Position numbers and translations under genes: made by a program | From: Actinomycetospora corticicola | GTDB lineage: Bacteria > Actinomycetota > Actinomycetes > Mycobacteriales > Pseudonocardiaceae | Assembly: GCF_013409505.1 (NCBI RefSeq) | Contig: NZ_JACCBN010000001.1 | Span: 1,054,001-1,118,000, forward strand | Length of the DNA: 64,000 nucleotides | Direction of reading: 5' to 3' | The notes under the pieces: generated by a model | The model's database searches: none | What the model was told of the DNA's origin: nothing | The model's input: only the letters and a program-made list of their open reading frames with translations | Shown here: in pieces, positions 1 through 7,583 of the stretch | Layout: each line of letters opens with the position of its first letter | Position numbering within the stretch: position 1 is the stretch's first letter

Positions 1-1205
1 GCGCGGCCGAGTTCGAGGGGTTCGCTGCGGGTGCCGAGGACGACGGGGAGGATTTGGGCGTCGCAGGCGAGGCGGCGGGCGGTGGCGGGGTCGAGGGGGC
101 GGCCGGTGTCGAATGCGGCGTGGCCGACCTGGCCGCGGAGCCAGTCCAGCGGGATGGTGAGCGCGATCTGGGCGCGGGCGGGGATCGGGAGCCGCTCAGC
201 CCGGTGGGCTCCTGGCGGCGTCGTGGTCGGCGCTGGTGGCGCATCCGATGTGCTGGGGCTCTGGCGTCGGGTCGCTGTGTCGGCGTCCGCGGGCCGACTG
301 CCGACGTCGTTCCCGTCGAGGTCGTCAGGGACGAGTTGCAGGCGGCCGTGGCGGCGGTCGAGGTCGGAGTCCTCGCCGTCGGCTTCGCGGAAGTCCGCGG
401 GGCCGGTCGGCCACGGGTCGGGGTCCTCGTCGGCTTTTGCGCTCCCGCCGGTCGCCTCAGTCCGTGGTTCGGGGTCGTGGGGGTCGATGGGTCCGGTTCC
501 GGTGTGGGCGGCGGCGCAGAGGTCGAGCAGGGCTTCGGCGCGGCGGGCACCGAGGGGGCGGGTGTCGTCGGGGCCGGCGGGTCCGGCGAGGGCGTCGAGG
601 GTTTCGAGGAGCAGTTCGACGTCGGCGGCGCCGTGGATGTGGCCGGTGAAGGCGAGGCTGCCGTCGCGGCGGTGGACGAGCAGCCATTCGTCGTCGGGTT
701 CGTCGGGTTCGCCGGGGGCGATGCCGTCGGGGTCGAGGGTGGCCAGCAGCCGTGCGGCGACGCGTTCGAGGCCGCGCGGGGAGAGCTGTCGGGCGGTCTG
801 CGCGAGGAGGTCCTCGGCGGCGGCGACCTGCTCGGGCTCGATGTCCTCGATCGACCGGACGCGGTCCATCGCGCGCACCAGCACACGGAGGTGTTCCTCG
901 CCGATTGCACCCTCGGCGGCCGCCTGCGCCGAGGCCGGGAGCCGGGGCGGAAGTTCCTGCCCGGAGAGCGCGACCATCTGCAGGGTCTGTTCGGCGTGGC
1001 GGAGCAGGTGGGCGGCGTGGGCGTGGTCGACGCGCCAGAGTTCCTCGAGGAAGCGGCCGAGGTCGCGGTGTCCGGTGGTGGTCCAGGCGGCGGTCTCGGC
1101 GAGGTCGCCGATGGCGGCGAGCAGGGCGTGTTCGGCGAGCCGGGCCGCGGTCATCGCGCCCCGCGCCCGCTCCATCACCGCCTCGTCTGCCGCACCCACG
1201 CTCAC
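1..1205 (-). CDS. DUF222 / 13E12-type HNH endonuclease family protein, 3' end outside window
   Basis: Read on the minus strand from a GTG at 1205, the frame is open to the window edge (about 401 residues). The N-terminal half has the helical DUF222 pattern, including IGEEHLRVLVRAMDRV and a following LLATLDPDG segment. A low-complexity acidic/proline linker follows (about residues 205-320). The visible part ends just before the expected HNH motif (CxxPGC...HH), so the nuclease domain is not seen. Family members are multicopy in actinobacteria and some belong to the LexA regulon; their role is unknown. A TAGACT -10-like box (1213-1218) sits seven bases before the GTG, suggesting a leaderless transcript. 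Long open frames on the opposite strand here are shadows. Confidence 0.85.
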   Translation of the reverse strand, partial: MSVGAADEAVMERARGAMTAARLAEHALLAAIGDLAETAAWTTTGHRDLGRFLEELWRVDHAHAAHLLRHAEQTLQMVALSGQELPPRLPASAQAAAEGAIGEEHLRVLVRAMDRVRSIEDIEPEQVAAAEDLLAQTARQLSPRGLERVAARLLATLDPDGIAPGEPDEPDDEWLLVHRRDGSLAFTGHIHGAADVELLLETLDALAGPAGPDDTRPLGARRAEALLDLCAAAHTGTGPIDPHDPEPRTEATGGSAKADEDPDPWPTGPADFREADGEDSDLDRRHGRLQLVPDDLDGNDVGSRPADADTATRRQSPSTSDAPPAPTTTPPGAHRAERLPIPARAQIALTIPLDWLRGQVGHAAFDTGRPLDPATARRLACDAQILPVVLGTRSEPLELGR

Positions 1206-1249
1206 GTCGATCAGTCTACGGGCCGCTGACCTGGAGGAACATCCGCTGT

Positions 1250-1265
1250 TCGAACGTATGTTCGA
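1250..1265. promoter_or_regulatory. LexA (SOS) box
   Basis: TCGAACGTATGTTCGA is an exact match to the actinobacterial SOS box TCGAAC-N4-GTTCGA. It lies 45 bp upstream of the DUF222 start, and the -10-like TAGACT on the minus strand lies between them. It predicts damage-inducible expression of the DUF222/HNH gene. The neighbouring TetR gene is transcribed towards this site, so it is not the obvious target. Confidence 0.85.
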
Positions 1266-1325
1266 GTAGCGTTCGACAGGCTTGGTCCTGACGATCGGAG
1301 CAACGGCGGCGGTCCGGACACGGTG

Positions 1326-1952
1326 TCAGGGCTTCTCGTGCTCACCTGGCCGGAGGCCACACGCCGGCAGCACCACCGTGTCGACGAGTCGGGCGAGCAG
1401 GTTCACGTCGATCGGCTTGCGCTGCACGATGAGGCGGAACGCGGTCATCGACGGGGTCACGAACGCGATCGTCTCGACGTCCACGTCGTCCCGGACCTCG
1501 CCCCGCTCGATCGCGCGCCGGATGAGCAGCCGCTGCGAGGCGACGAAGGGCTCGACCAGGGCGGTGCCCGCAACCTCGGCCAGCGCCGGATCGGCCGGGA
1601 GCAGCGAGGCCATCCCCGACGCGAGGGCGAGTGTGCGTCGCTCGTCGTCGGGGGTCTGCGGGCGCATGAGAGCGAGGAGGTCGCCGCGCAGGCTGCCGGT
1701 GTCGGGCAGCTCGTCGAGGGTCGGCATCCGGTCGAACTGCGCGACGGCCTGCACGACCAGATCCGACTTCGAGGGCCAGCGGCGGTAGAGCGTCGCCTTG
1801 CCCGCTCCGGCGCGGCGGGCGACCTGGTCCATCGTCATGCGCTCGTAGCCGTGCTCGGCGAGGACCTCGAGCGCCGCCGTCAGGATCGCCGTGTCCCGGC
1901 TCGCGTCGCGGGGGCGACCACCGCGGGCGCGGGGAGCGGAGTCGTCGGTCAT
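1326..1952 (-). CDS. TetR/AcrR family transcriptional regulator
   Basis: 208 aa. N-terminal TetR helix-turn-helix at about residues 12-58 (ILTAALEVLAEHGYERMTMDQVARRAGAGKATLYRRWPSK), then a helical ligand-binding domain. The ATG at 1952 was preferred over an upstream in-frame start because an AGGA-type ribosome site precedes it and the domain begins soon after. It lies downstream of the DUF1761 gene, with a strong hairpin between. The shared promoter region upstream (2484-2514) carries a palindrome that is its likely operator, so autoregulation and control of the divergent hydroxyacyl-CoA dehydrogenase are plausible. The last codons (PGEHEKP) are formed by a copy of a dispersed repeat. Confidence 0.9.
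   Translation of the reverse strand: MTDDSAPRARGGRPRDASRDTAILTAALEVLAEHGYERMTMDQVARRAGAGKATLYRRWPSKSDLVVQAVAQFDRMPTLDELPDTGSLRGDLLALMRPQTPDDERRTLALASGMASLLPADPALAEVAGTALVEPFVASQRLLIRRAIERGEVRDDVDVETIAFVTPSMTAFRLIVQRKPIDVNLLARLVDTVVLPACGLRPGEHEKP
1338..1360 (-). repeat. Dispersed 3'-end repeat, family A, copy 1 (partial)
   Basis: GTGCTCACCTGGCCGGAGGCCAC matches the right half of the long hairpin at 20017-20071 and the element at 3983-4001. Here it forms the last codons of the TetR gene and has no left arm. Confidence 0.7.
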
Positions 1953-1975
1953 CGCGGCCCATCCTCCCGAACGCG

Positions 1976-2006
1976 CCGAGGCCCCGGCACGGAGCCGGGG
2001 CCTCGG
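1976..2006 (-). terminator. Strong hairpin between DUF1761 and tetR
   Basis: A perfect 13-bp GC stem (1976-1988 pairing with 1994-2006) with a 5-base loop ACGGA lies just after the DUF1761 stop codon and before the TetR start. It has no U-tract, as is usual in high-GC actinobacteria. It probably reduces read-through into tetR. Confidence 0.75.
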
Positions 2007-2016
2007 GGCGGTCACC

Positions 2017-2430
2017 TCAGATCAGGACGAGCGCGAGGCTGGTGACCAGGCTCGTCGTCAGGAAGTAGGGCGCGTTGAGCGCGCCGTAGCGCAGGGGGTG
2101 CGGGAAGTTCGGGTTGATCGCGATCTGGAAGGTCATCGCGAGGAGGTAGCCGATCCCGACGACGAGGCCGAAGACCACCGCGTCGGTCGCCGTGCTCAGC
2201 TGCAGTGCGGCCACGAGCACCGCGCTGGTGAGCACCACGACGACGATGCAGACCAGCGGGCCGACGGCGTCGACCGTCCGCTGCTGCGGCGCCGGCTGCC
2301 CCTCCCGACCGAGCACTCGCACGTACTGCTTCGCGGCGACGAGGCCGAACCAGAGACCGCCGAGTCCGATCGAGACCACGGACGCGATCGCGACGGCGAG
2401 CCAGTTGATGTTCGAGAACGCCTGGAGCAC
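2017..2430 (-). CDS. DUF1761 family membrane protein
   Basis: 137 aa with four hydrophobic segments (about residues 8-30, 55-78, 84-105 and 115-136), matching the DUF1761 pattern of a short four-helix membrane protein with an NPNFPHPLRYGALNAPYF stretch. The GTG start at 2430 has an AGAGGA ribosome site seven bases upstream. It is the first gene after a sigma70-like promoter that overlaps the predicted TetR operator, so it is probably the regulator's main target. The function of DUF1761 is unknown. A transport or stress role would be a guess. Confidence 0.85.
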   Translation of the reverse strand: MLQAFSNINWLAVAIASVVSIGLGGLWFGLVAAKQYVRVLGREGQPAPQQRTVDAVGPLVCIVVVVLTSAVLVAALQLSTATDAVVFGLVVGIGYLLAMTFQIAINPNFPHPLRYGALNAPYFLTTSLVTSLALVLI

Positions 2431-2483
2431 GAGGATTCCTCTTCCCCTGGGGCAGCGGGCCGGCGGCGGCTGCTCTGCCAGTA

Positions 2484-2512
2484 ACGATACTGATCGGTTC
2501 CGGAACTGACAA
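2484..2512 (-). promoter_or_regulatory. Sigma70-type promoter for DUF1761-tetR
   Basis: On the minus strand, TTGTCA (2507-2512) and TATCGT (2484-2489) are spaced by 17 bp. This is one of the clearest -35/-10 pairs in the window and is correctly placed about 55 bp upstream of the DUF1761 start. Confidence 0.65.
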
Positions 2513-2514
2513 GT
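2489..2514. promoter_or_regulatory. Probable TetR operator palindrome
   Basis: A 26-bp imperfect palindrome (10 of 13 positions symmetric) is centred on GTTCCGGAAC at 2497-2506. It fills the spacer of the minus-strand promoter and lies about 40 bp before the divergent hydroxyacyl-CoA dehydrogenase. The position suits repression of both directions by the TetR protein encoded at 1326-1952. Confidence 0.6.
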
Positions 2515-2555
2515 CTCGTTCGGCCCGATCCGCGGATCTGCGCCAAGGTCTGCGC

Positions 2556-3410
2556 ATGACGATTCCCGAGAGCGTCGGCGTGATCGGCGGCGGCACGATG
2601 GGCGCGGGCATCGCCCACGTCCTCCTGACGGCGGGTGCCACGCGGGTGGCCGTGGTGGAGAGCGACGACGAGCGCGTGGAGGCGGCCCGATCCGCCGTCG
2701 GGACGAGCCTGCAGGGAGCGGCGGACCGCGGGAAGCTGCCCGAGGGCGAGAGCGTCGAGTCGCTCCTGGAGCGCACGACCTTCGTCGTGGGGGCGGGGGA
2801 GCTGCCGACCGACGCGGGCCTCGTCGTCGAGGCCGTGCCCGAGAAGATCGACCTCAAGCAGCGGATCCTCGGCGAGGTGGCGCAGCGGTGCCCGGACGCC
2901 GTGCTGGCGTCGAACACGTCGTCGTTGTCGGTGGCTGCGATCGGCGCCGAGCTGCCGGCCGACCGCGTCATCGGCATGCACTTCTTCAACCCGGTGCCCG
3001 CACAGAAGCTCGTCGAGCTGATCCGGACCCCGCAGACCGCCGACTCCGTCGTCGAGCAGGCGCGGCAGTGGGTGGGCGACCTCGGCAAGACCCCGATCGT
3101 CGTCGACGACTCCCCGGGCTTCGCGACCTCCCGGCTCGGGCTCGTCGTCGGGCTCGAGGCGATCCGGATGGTCGAGGAGGGCGTGGCGACCGCCGAGGAC
3201 ATCGACACCGGGATGGAGCTCGGCTACCGGTGGCCGATGGGGCCGCTGAAGCTCACCGACGTCGTGGGGCTCGACGTCCGGCTGGCGATCGCCGAGCACC
3301 TCGCGACCGAGCTGGGGGACCGGTTCGCCCCACCGCAGCTCCTGCGCGACAAGGTGGAGCGCGGGGAGCTCGGGCGCAAGAGCGGACAGGGCTTCCACAC
3401 CTGGGAATGA
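2556..3410 (+). CDS. 3-hydroxyacyl-CoA (3-hydroxybutyryl-CoA) dehydrogenase
   Basis: 284 aa, the usual length for the single-function enzyme. It interconverts (S)-3-hydroxyacyl-CoA and 3-oxoacyl-CoA with NAD(H) in the cytoplasm. The Rossmann motif GGGTMGAG is at residues 10-17. SNTSS (about 127) and GMHFFNPVP (about 144) give the catalytic Ser/His region. The C-terminal domain has the DSPGFATSRL and GYRWPMGPLKLTDVVGLD signatures and ends in GRKSGQGFHTW, as in Hbd/PaaH/FadB2 proteins. It is divergent from DUF1761-tetR across a probable TetR operator, so lipid or acyl-CoA-responsive control is likely. Chain-length preference cannot be read from the sequence. Confidence 0.93.
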   Translation: MTIPESVGVIGGGTMGAGIAHVLLTAGATRVAVVESDDERVEAARSAVGTSLQGAADRGKLPEGESVESLLERTTFVVGAGELPTDAGLVVEAVPEKIDLKQRILGEVAQRCPDAVLASNTSSLSVAAIGAELPADRVIGMHFFNPVPAQKLVELIRTPQTADSVVEQARQWVGDLGKTPIVVDDSPGFATSRLGLVVGLEAIRMVEEGVATAEDIDTGMELGYRWPMGPLKLTDVVGLDVRLAIAEHLATELGDRFAPPQLLRDKVERGELGRKSGQGFHTWE

Positions 3411-3437
3411 CCCGCACGGCTGGCTAGCGTCCGGCCC

Positions 3438-3953
3438 ATGACGACGACGGGGCGCCGGCTCGCGCTGGACGTGGAGCCGGCGGTGAACAGCACGGTCGTG
3501 ATGATGACCGTGCTGGCCCTGGCGATCGACCGCGGCGTGTCGGACTTCCGGGACGTCCTGTCGCTGAGCCTCGGCCCGCTCCTCGCCACCTTCGCGGCGC
3601 ACCTGTTCGCGACGACGCTCAAGGCGGTCCACGCCGAGCACGCCCTCCCTTCCCGACGACGGGTGCTCGGGCTGACCGGGCACGCGGCGCAGTACCTGCT
3701 GCCGGGGCTCGGGCCGCTGGCGGTGGTCGCCGTCGTCGCGGGGACGGGCTTCGCCGGAGCGGCGGGTCCGGTGGAGTCGGCGCACATCACGATCGACCTG
3801 AGCTGGATCGCCCTGGTCGTGCTCGGCGGGGTCGGCGGGTGGCGGGCGCTGCGCCGGTGGTGGGGCGCGGTCCTGGGGGCCGTGGGCGCCTTCGGGGTCG
3901 GGTTCGTCGTGCTCCTGCTGCGGGTCCTGCTCGAGGGTGGCTTCGCCACGTGA
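3438..3953 (+). CDS. Hypothetical membrane protein
   Basis: 171 aa, unrecognised. There are hydrophobic segments at about residues 18-32, 44-60, 82-100, 122-136 and 144-165, with a basic loop (LPSRRRVLG) in the middle. It starts 27 bp after the hydroxyacyl-CoA dehydrogenase and may be co-transcribed. The SRRR codons contain one of the TCCCGACGACGGG 13-mers. Its stop codon lies inside a repeat-family hairpin. No function can be assigned. Confidence 0.75.
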   Translation: MTTTGRRLALDVEPAVNSTVVMMTVLALAIDRGVSDFRDVLSLSLGPLLATFAAHLFATTLKAVHAEHALPSRRRVLGLTGHAAQYLLPGLGPLAVVAVVAGTGFAGAAGPVESAHITIDLSWIALVVLGGVGGWRALRRWWGAVLGAVGAFGVGFVVLLLRVLLEGGFAT

Positions 3954-4003
3954 GCAGAAAAGGTCGCAGTAACGACCCTCAGTGCTCACCTGCCGCAGGC
4001 ACA
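3950..4003. repeat. Dispersed 3'-end hairpin, family A, copy 2
   Basis: An outer stem GTGAGCA (3950-3956) / TGCTCAC (3983-3989) and an inner stem GGTCG/CGACC form a hairpin between two convergent genes. The tail CTGCCGCAGGCAC matches the copies at 1338 and 20051. It probably works as a bidirectional terminator. On the minus strand its right half encodes the last residues (PAAGEH) of the isomerase. Confidence 0.75.
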
Positions 4004-4704
4004 TGCTCCAGCGCCACCCACCCCTCGTAGCCCACGGCCCGCAACGACCGTAGCCACCGGGCGAGCGGCAACGACCCCGTCCCCGGGGCGCCCCGGCCGG
4101 GCGCGTCCGCGATCTGCGCGTGCGTGAACTCCGCCCCGCGGGCCGCGATCGCCGCGTCGACGTCCTCGCCGTTGACCGCCAGGTGGTAGAGGTCCGCCAG
4201 GACCCCCGCCCCCACGCCCACCCGCTCGACCAGCGCGAACGCGTCGTTCGTCGTCAGGACCGGGTAGTCGGCCATGGCCGACAACGGCTCGATCAGCAGC
4301 ACCGAGCCCTGCGCCGCGGCCGTCGCACACGCCTCGGCCAGCCGCTCCACCGCCACGTCGGACACCGGGCCCCGGCCGACCAGCGTGTTGTGCATGCGCG
4401 CTCCGAGCCGGCGTCCGATCTCCAGCCCGACCGCGAGCGAGTCGGCGAACTCCGCCGGGCGGTCCCCGACGATCCCGCGCTCACCGGCGGCCATGTCGCC
4501 GCCGAAGAGGTTCATCGCGATCAGCTCGACGCCGGCATCGGTCACGGAGGAGCAGAACGCGTCCACCTCGGCCGCGGCAGGACCTGCCGTCGGGAAGGGC
4601 CACCAGGACTCGACGACGGTGAAGCCGTCCGCGCGGGCGCGCGCGGGCCGCTCGAGCACCGGGACGTCGGGGTACCGGATGGACACGTTCACGGCGAGGC
4701 TCAC
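3979..4704 (-). CDS. Hydroxypyruvate isomerase / sugar phosphate isomerase-epimerase family protein
   Basis: 241 aa from the GTG at 4704. It is a TIM-barrel AP-endonuclease-2-like protein with acidic and histidine metal-site motifs: ELIAMNLFGGDMAAGERG near residue 65, LLIEPLS near 140, LADLYHLAVNGED near 175 and LEHVPA at the end. This fits the hydroxypyruvate isomerase branch (interconversion of hydroxypyruvate and tartronate semialdehyde), but substrate is not certain. Its GTG overlaps the aminotransferase stop as GTGA (4701-4704), so the two are translationally coupled. The pair may handle serine/hydroxypyruvate-type intermediates. Confidence 0.82.
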   Translation of the reverse strand: MSLAVNVSIRYPDVPVLERPARARADGFTVVESWWPFPTAGPAAAEVDAFCSSVTDAGVELIAMNLFGGDMAAGERGIVGDRPAEFADSLAVGLEIGRRLGARMHNTLVGRGPVSDVAVERLAEACATAAAQGSVLLIEPLSAMADYPVLTTNDAFALVERVGVGAGVLADLYHLAVNGEDVDAAIAARGAEFTHAQIADAPGRGAPGTGSLPLARWLRSLRAVGYEGWVALEHVPAAGEH

Positions 4705-5837
4705 GCGCCGAACTCCGTCAGCCGGGTCGCCAGGTCGTCGACGTCGGTGAGGTTGCCGACGCTGAACCGCATCGTCCCGTCGTCGACCGCCTGGAAGTCG
4801 CTGCCCGCCATCACCAGCACGTCCTGGTCGCGGAGGAGGGCCTGCACGACGTCGGGTGTGCGCGACACCGCGCGCGGGTGCCGGACCCAGGCGAAGAACC
4901 CGCCGAGCGCGACGACCTCGAACCCACCCGGCCGCTCGCGCATGGCCGCGGCGAACGCGTCCCGCCGCCCCGCCACCTCGGCCGCCCGCTCGGTCCGCCA
5001 GCCCTGCGCGCGGGTCAGACCGGCCCACGCCGCCTCCTGCCCGACGCGGGGCGCCCCGATGGCGACGCAGTCGAGCAGCTTGAGGGCCTGCCGACGCAGC
5101 GATTCGCCCCCGACGAGCGCGCCGACGCGGTACCCGGCCAACGCGAGGTCCTTGGAGAAGCTGTGCAGCGTGACCACGGTGTCGCGCCAGTCGGCCGCGG
5201 AGTACAGCGTGTGCGGGCCGACCGAGCGGAAGGCGCGGTAGGTCTCGTCGAGGACCAGGGCGAGGTCCCGACGACGGGCGAGGTCGGCGAAGGCCGCGAG
5301 CTCCCCGGGTGGGATGTCGACGCCGCTCGGGTTGCCCGGCGTCACGAGCACGATCGCCCGGGTGCGCGGCGAGACGAGCGCCTCGGCGTCGGCGGCGTGC
5401 GGGGTCAAGGAGGCGTCGGGCTCCACGGTCACCGGCTCGATGCCCCGCATGCGCAGCCACATGGCGTGGTTGAAGTAGGTCGGGCGGGCCACGAGCACCT
5501 CGTCGCCGGGCTCGCAGAGGGCGTCGGCGACCAGGCAGAAGGCCTGGTTGCAGCCGGCCGTGACCACCAGGTCGTCGGCGGTCACGTCCCCGCCGTGGTC
5601 GGCGCGCAGATCCGCGGCGAAGGCCTCCCGCAGGTGGGGCAGTCCGGCCTGCGCGGCGTAGCGCGCGTCCTCGGCGACGGCCGCGACGTGCTCGACGACC
5701 TCCGGGGCGGGCGGGTAGGCGGGTGCGGCGCGGGCGAGGTCGAGCAGGGGTCGGTGGCCGCCCGCCCGGCCCACGCCGTCGTAGGCGGCGGCCATCGGCG
5801 AGTCGACGCCGGCGGCGACGCGGGAGGAGAGGCGCAC
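4701..5837 (-). CDS. PLP-dependent class I/II aminotransferase
   Basis: 378 aa, fold type I. Visible signatures are TAGCNQAFCL (about 97), TPGNPSGVDIP (about 165), LVLDETYRAF (about 193) and the PLP-lysine segment HSFSKDLALAGYRVG (about 224), followed by an FSVGNL arginine-site segment near the C-terminus. The GTG start at 5837 was used. Substrate cannot be read; the class includes aspartate and aromatic aminotransferases. It is coupled by GTGA overlap to the isomerase-like gene downstream and diverges from the BVMO gene. An ARRRD stretch carries the recurrent 13-mer (5266-5278). Confidence 0.88.
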   Translation of the reverse strand: MRLSSRVAAGVDSPMAAAYDGVGRAGGHRPLLDLARAAPAYPPAPEVVEHVAAVAEDARYAAQAGLPHLREAFAADLRADHGGDVTADDLVVTAGCNQAFCLVADALCEPGDEVLVARPTYFNHAMWLRMRGIEPVTVEPDASLTPHAADAEALVSPRTRAIVLVTPGNPSGVDIPPGELAAFADLARRRDLALVLDETYRAFRSVGPHTLYSAADWRDTVVTLHSFSKDLALAGYRVGALVGGESLRRQALKLLDCVAIGAPRVGQEAAWAGLTRAQGWRTERAAEVAGRRDAFAAAMRERPGGFEVVALGGFFAWVRHPRAVSRTPDVVQALLRDQDVLVMAGSDFQAVDDGTMRFSVGNLTDVDDLATRLTEFGA

Positions 5838-5914
5838 GGTCAGGGCGAGCGGAGCGACGGGGTGGTCATGGAGCCAGGATGCCGGGAGCGCGCCCGTGGG
5901 GCACCCTCGAGGAC

Positions 5915-7552
5915 ATGGGCGACGGTGATGGCGGGCACACCGATGTGATCGTGATCGGCGCCGGGTTCTCCGGCCTCTACGCCCTGCACCGGCTGCGCTC
6001 GCGCGGGTTCTCGGTGCAGGTGCTCGAGCAGGCCGACGGGGTCGGCGGCACCTGGTACTGGAACCGGTACCCGGGCGCCCGCTGCGACTCCGAGAGCTAC
6101 TACTACTGCTACTCGTTCGACCCGGAGCTCGAGCAGGAGTGGCGCTGGACGGAGCGCTACCCGGGGCAGGAGGAGATCCGCGGCTATCTCGAGCACGTCG
6201 CCGACCGCTACGACCTGCGCCGCGACATCGCCTTCGGGGTCCGGGTGTCCGAGGCCGCGTGGGACGGCGCGGGCTGGACCGTGACGAGCGAGGACGGGAC
6301 GTCCCGACGATGCCGCTGGCTGGTCACGGCGGTCGGCTGCCTGTCCGCCGCGAACGTGCCGGACATCCCGGGGCTCGCGGACTTCGCGGGGGAGTGGCAC
6401 CACACCGGACGCTGGCCGCACGAGGGCGTGGACGTGTCCGGACGACGGGTCGGGGTGGTCGGGACCGGGTCCACCGGCATCCAGGCGATCCCGGTGCTCG
6501 CCGAGGCGGCGGGGCACCTGACGGTGTTCCAGCGGACGGCGAACTACTCGATCCCCGCTCGGAACGCGCCGCTCTCCGAGGAGGAGATGACGGCGACGAA
6601 GTCCGACTATGCGGCCATCCGGCGGGTGCAGCAGGGCTCGACCAACGGCCACCCCTTCGTCCTGTCCGACGTCGACATCCTGGACCTGCCCGCCGACCAG
6701 CGTCGAGCGCTCTACGACGCCGCCTGGGAACGGGGCGGGCTCCGGTTCCGGGCGGCGGTCAAGGACGTGCTGAGCGACCCCGATGTCAACGCCGACACCA
6801 GCGAGTTCCTCCGCGAGAAGATCCGCGAGACGGTGCACGACCCGGCGACCGCCGAGACGCTGACCCCGCGGGACCACCCCTTCGCCACCAAGCGCCCGCC
6901 GATCGACACCCACTACTTCGAGACCTACAACCGGGAGAACGTGTCCCTGGTCGACGTGAAGGCGGACCCGATCGCGGCGATCACGCCGGACGGGGTGCGG
7001 CTGGAGTCCGGCGCCGAGCACCCCCTCGACGTCCTCGTCTTCGCGACCGGCTTCGACGCCCTCACCGGCCCGCTCCTCTCCTTCGACATCCGAGGACGCG
7101 ACGGGGTGTCGCTGCGCGAGGCGTGGCGGGAGGGTCCACGCACCCACCTCGGCCTCGGCGTCGCCGGCTTCCCCGACCTGTTCACCGTCACCGGACCCGG
7201 CAGCCCGTCGGTGCTCACGAACATGCCGACCGCGATCGAGCAGCACGTGGACTGGATCGCCGATCTCCTGGAGCGGCTGCGCGCGACCGGCGAGCACGCC
7301 GAGCCGACGCCCGAGGCGGAGGCGACGTGGGCGTCCGAGGTGGCCCGGGCGGCGGACGCCACGCTGCTGCCGCAGGCGGCCAGCTCCTGGTACCTGGGCG
7401 CGAACGTGCCCGGGAAGGCGCGGGTGTTCCTGCCCTACGCCGGTGGTTACGCCCGGTACCGCGCCACCTGCGACGACGAGGCCGCGGCGGGCTACCCGGG
7501 CTTCGGTCTGGCGGAGAACCGGACGAACCTCGCGAATCGTCACGCTGTGTAA
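5915..7552 (+). CDS. Type I Baeyer-Villiger monooxygenase (cyclohexanone/phenylacetone monooxygenase type)
   Basis: 545 aa, nearly the same length as CHMO and PAMO. The FAD Rossmann motif GAGFSG is near residue 14, and GGTWYWNRYPGARCD follows. The BVMO fingerprint FAGEWHHTGRWP is at about 158-169, and the NADPH motif GTGSTG near 184. The family inserts oxygen next to a ketone carbonyl to give an ester or lactone, using NADPH and O2. The start at ATG 5915 has GAGG just upstream, and longer in-frame extensions were rejected. It is divergent from the aminotransferase. The ketone substrate is unknown. Confidence 0.93.
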   Translation: MGDGDGGHTDVIVIGAGFSGLYALHRLRSRGFSVQVLEQADGVGGTWYWNRYPGARCDSESYYYCYSFDPELEQEWRWTERYPGQEEIRGYLEHVADRYDLRRDIAFGVRVSEAAWDGAGWTVTSEDGTSRRCRWLVTAVGCLSAANVPDIPGLADFAGEWHHTGRWPHEGVDVSGRRVGVVGTGSTGIQAIPVLAEAAGHLTVFQRTANYSIPARNAPLSEEEMTATKSDYAAIRRVQQGSTNGHPFVLSDVDILDLPADQRRALYDAAWERGGLRFRAAVKDVLSDPDVNADTSEFLREKIRETVHDPATAETLTPRDHPFATKRPPIDTHYFETYNRENVSLVDVKADPIAAITPDGVRLESGAEHPLDVLVFATGFDALTGPLLSFDIRGRDGVSLREAWREGPRTHLGLGVAGFPDLFTVTGPGSPSVLTNMPTAIEQHVDWIADLLERLRATGEHAEPTPEAEATWASEVARAADATLLPQAASSWYLGANVPGKARVFLPYAGGYARYRATCDDEAAAGYPGFGLAENRTNLANRHAV

Positions 7553-7563
7553 CGTAGACACAG
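7545..7563. promoter_or_regulatory. Inverted repeat between BVMO and acyltransferase
   Basis: CTGTGT and ACACAG arms flank AACGTAG, overlapping the BVMO stop codon and lying 20 bp before the acyltransferase start. It resembles an operator rather than a terminator. The binding protein is unknown. Confidence 0.4.
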
Positions 7564-7583
7564 TCTCGACCGACGATCGAGTC

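Noticed and set aside
31-1269. Long open frames on the plus strand at the left edge
   Set aside because: Low-complexity Arg/Ser/Gly proteins with no domain; the minus strand holds a clear DUF222 gene with an SOS promoter.
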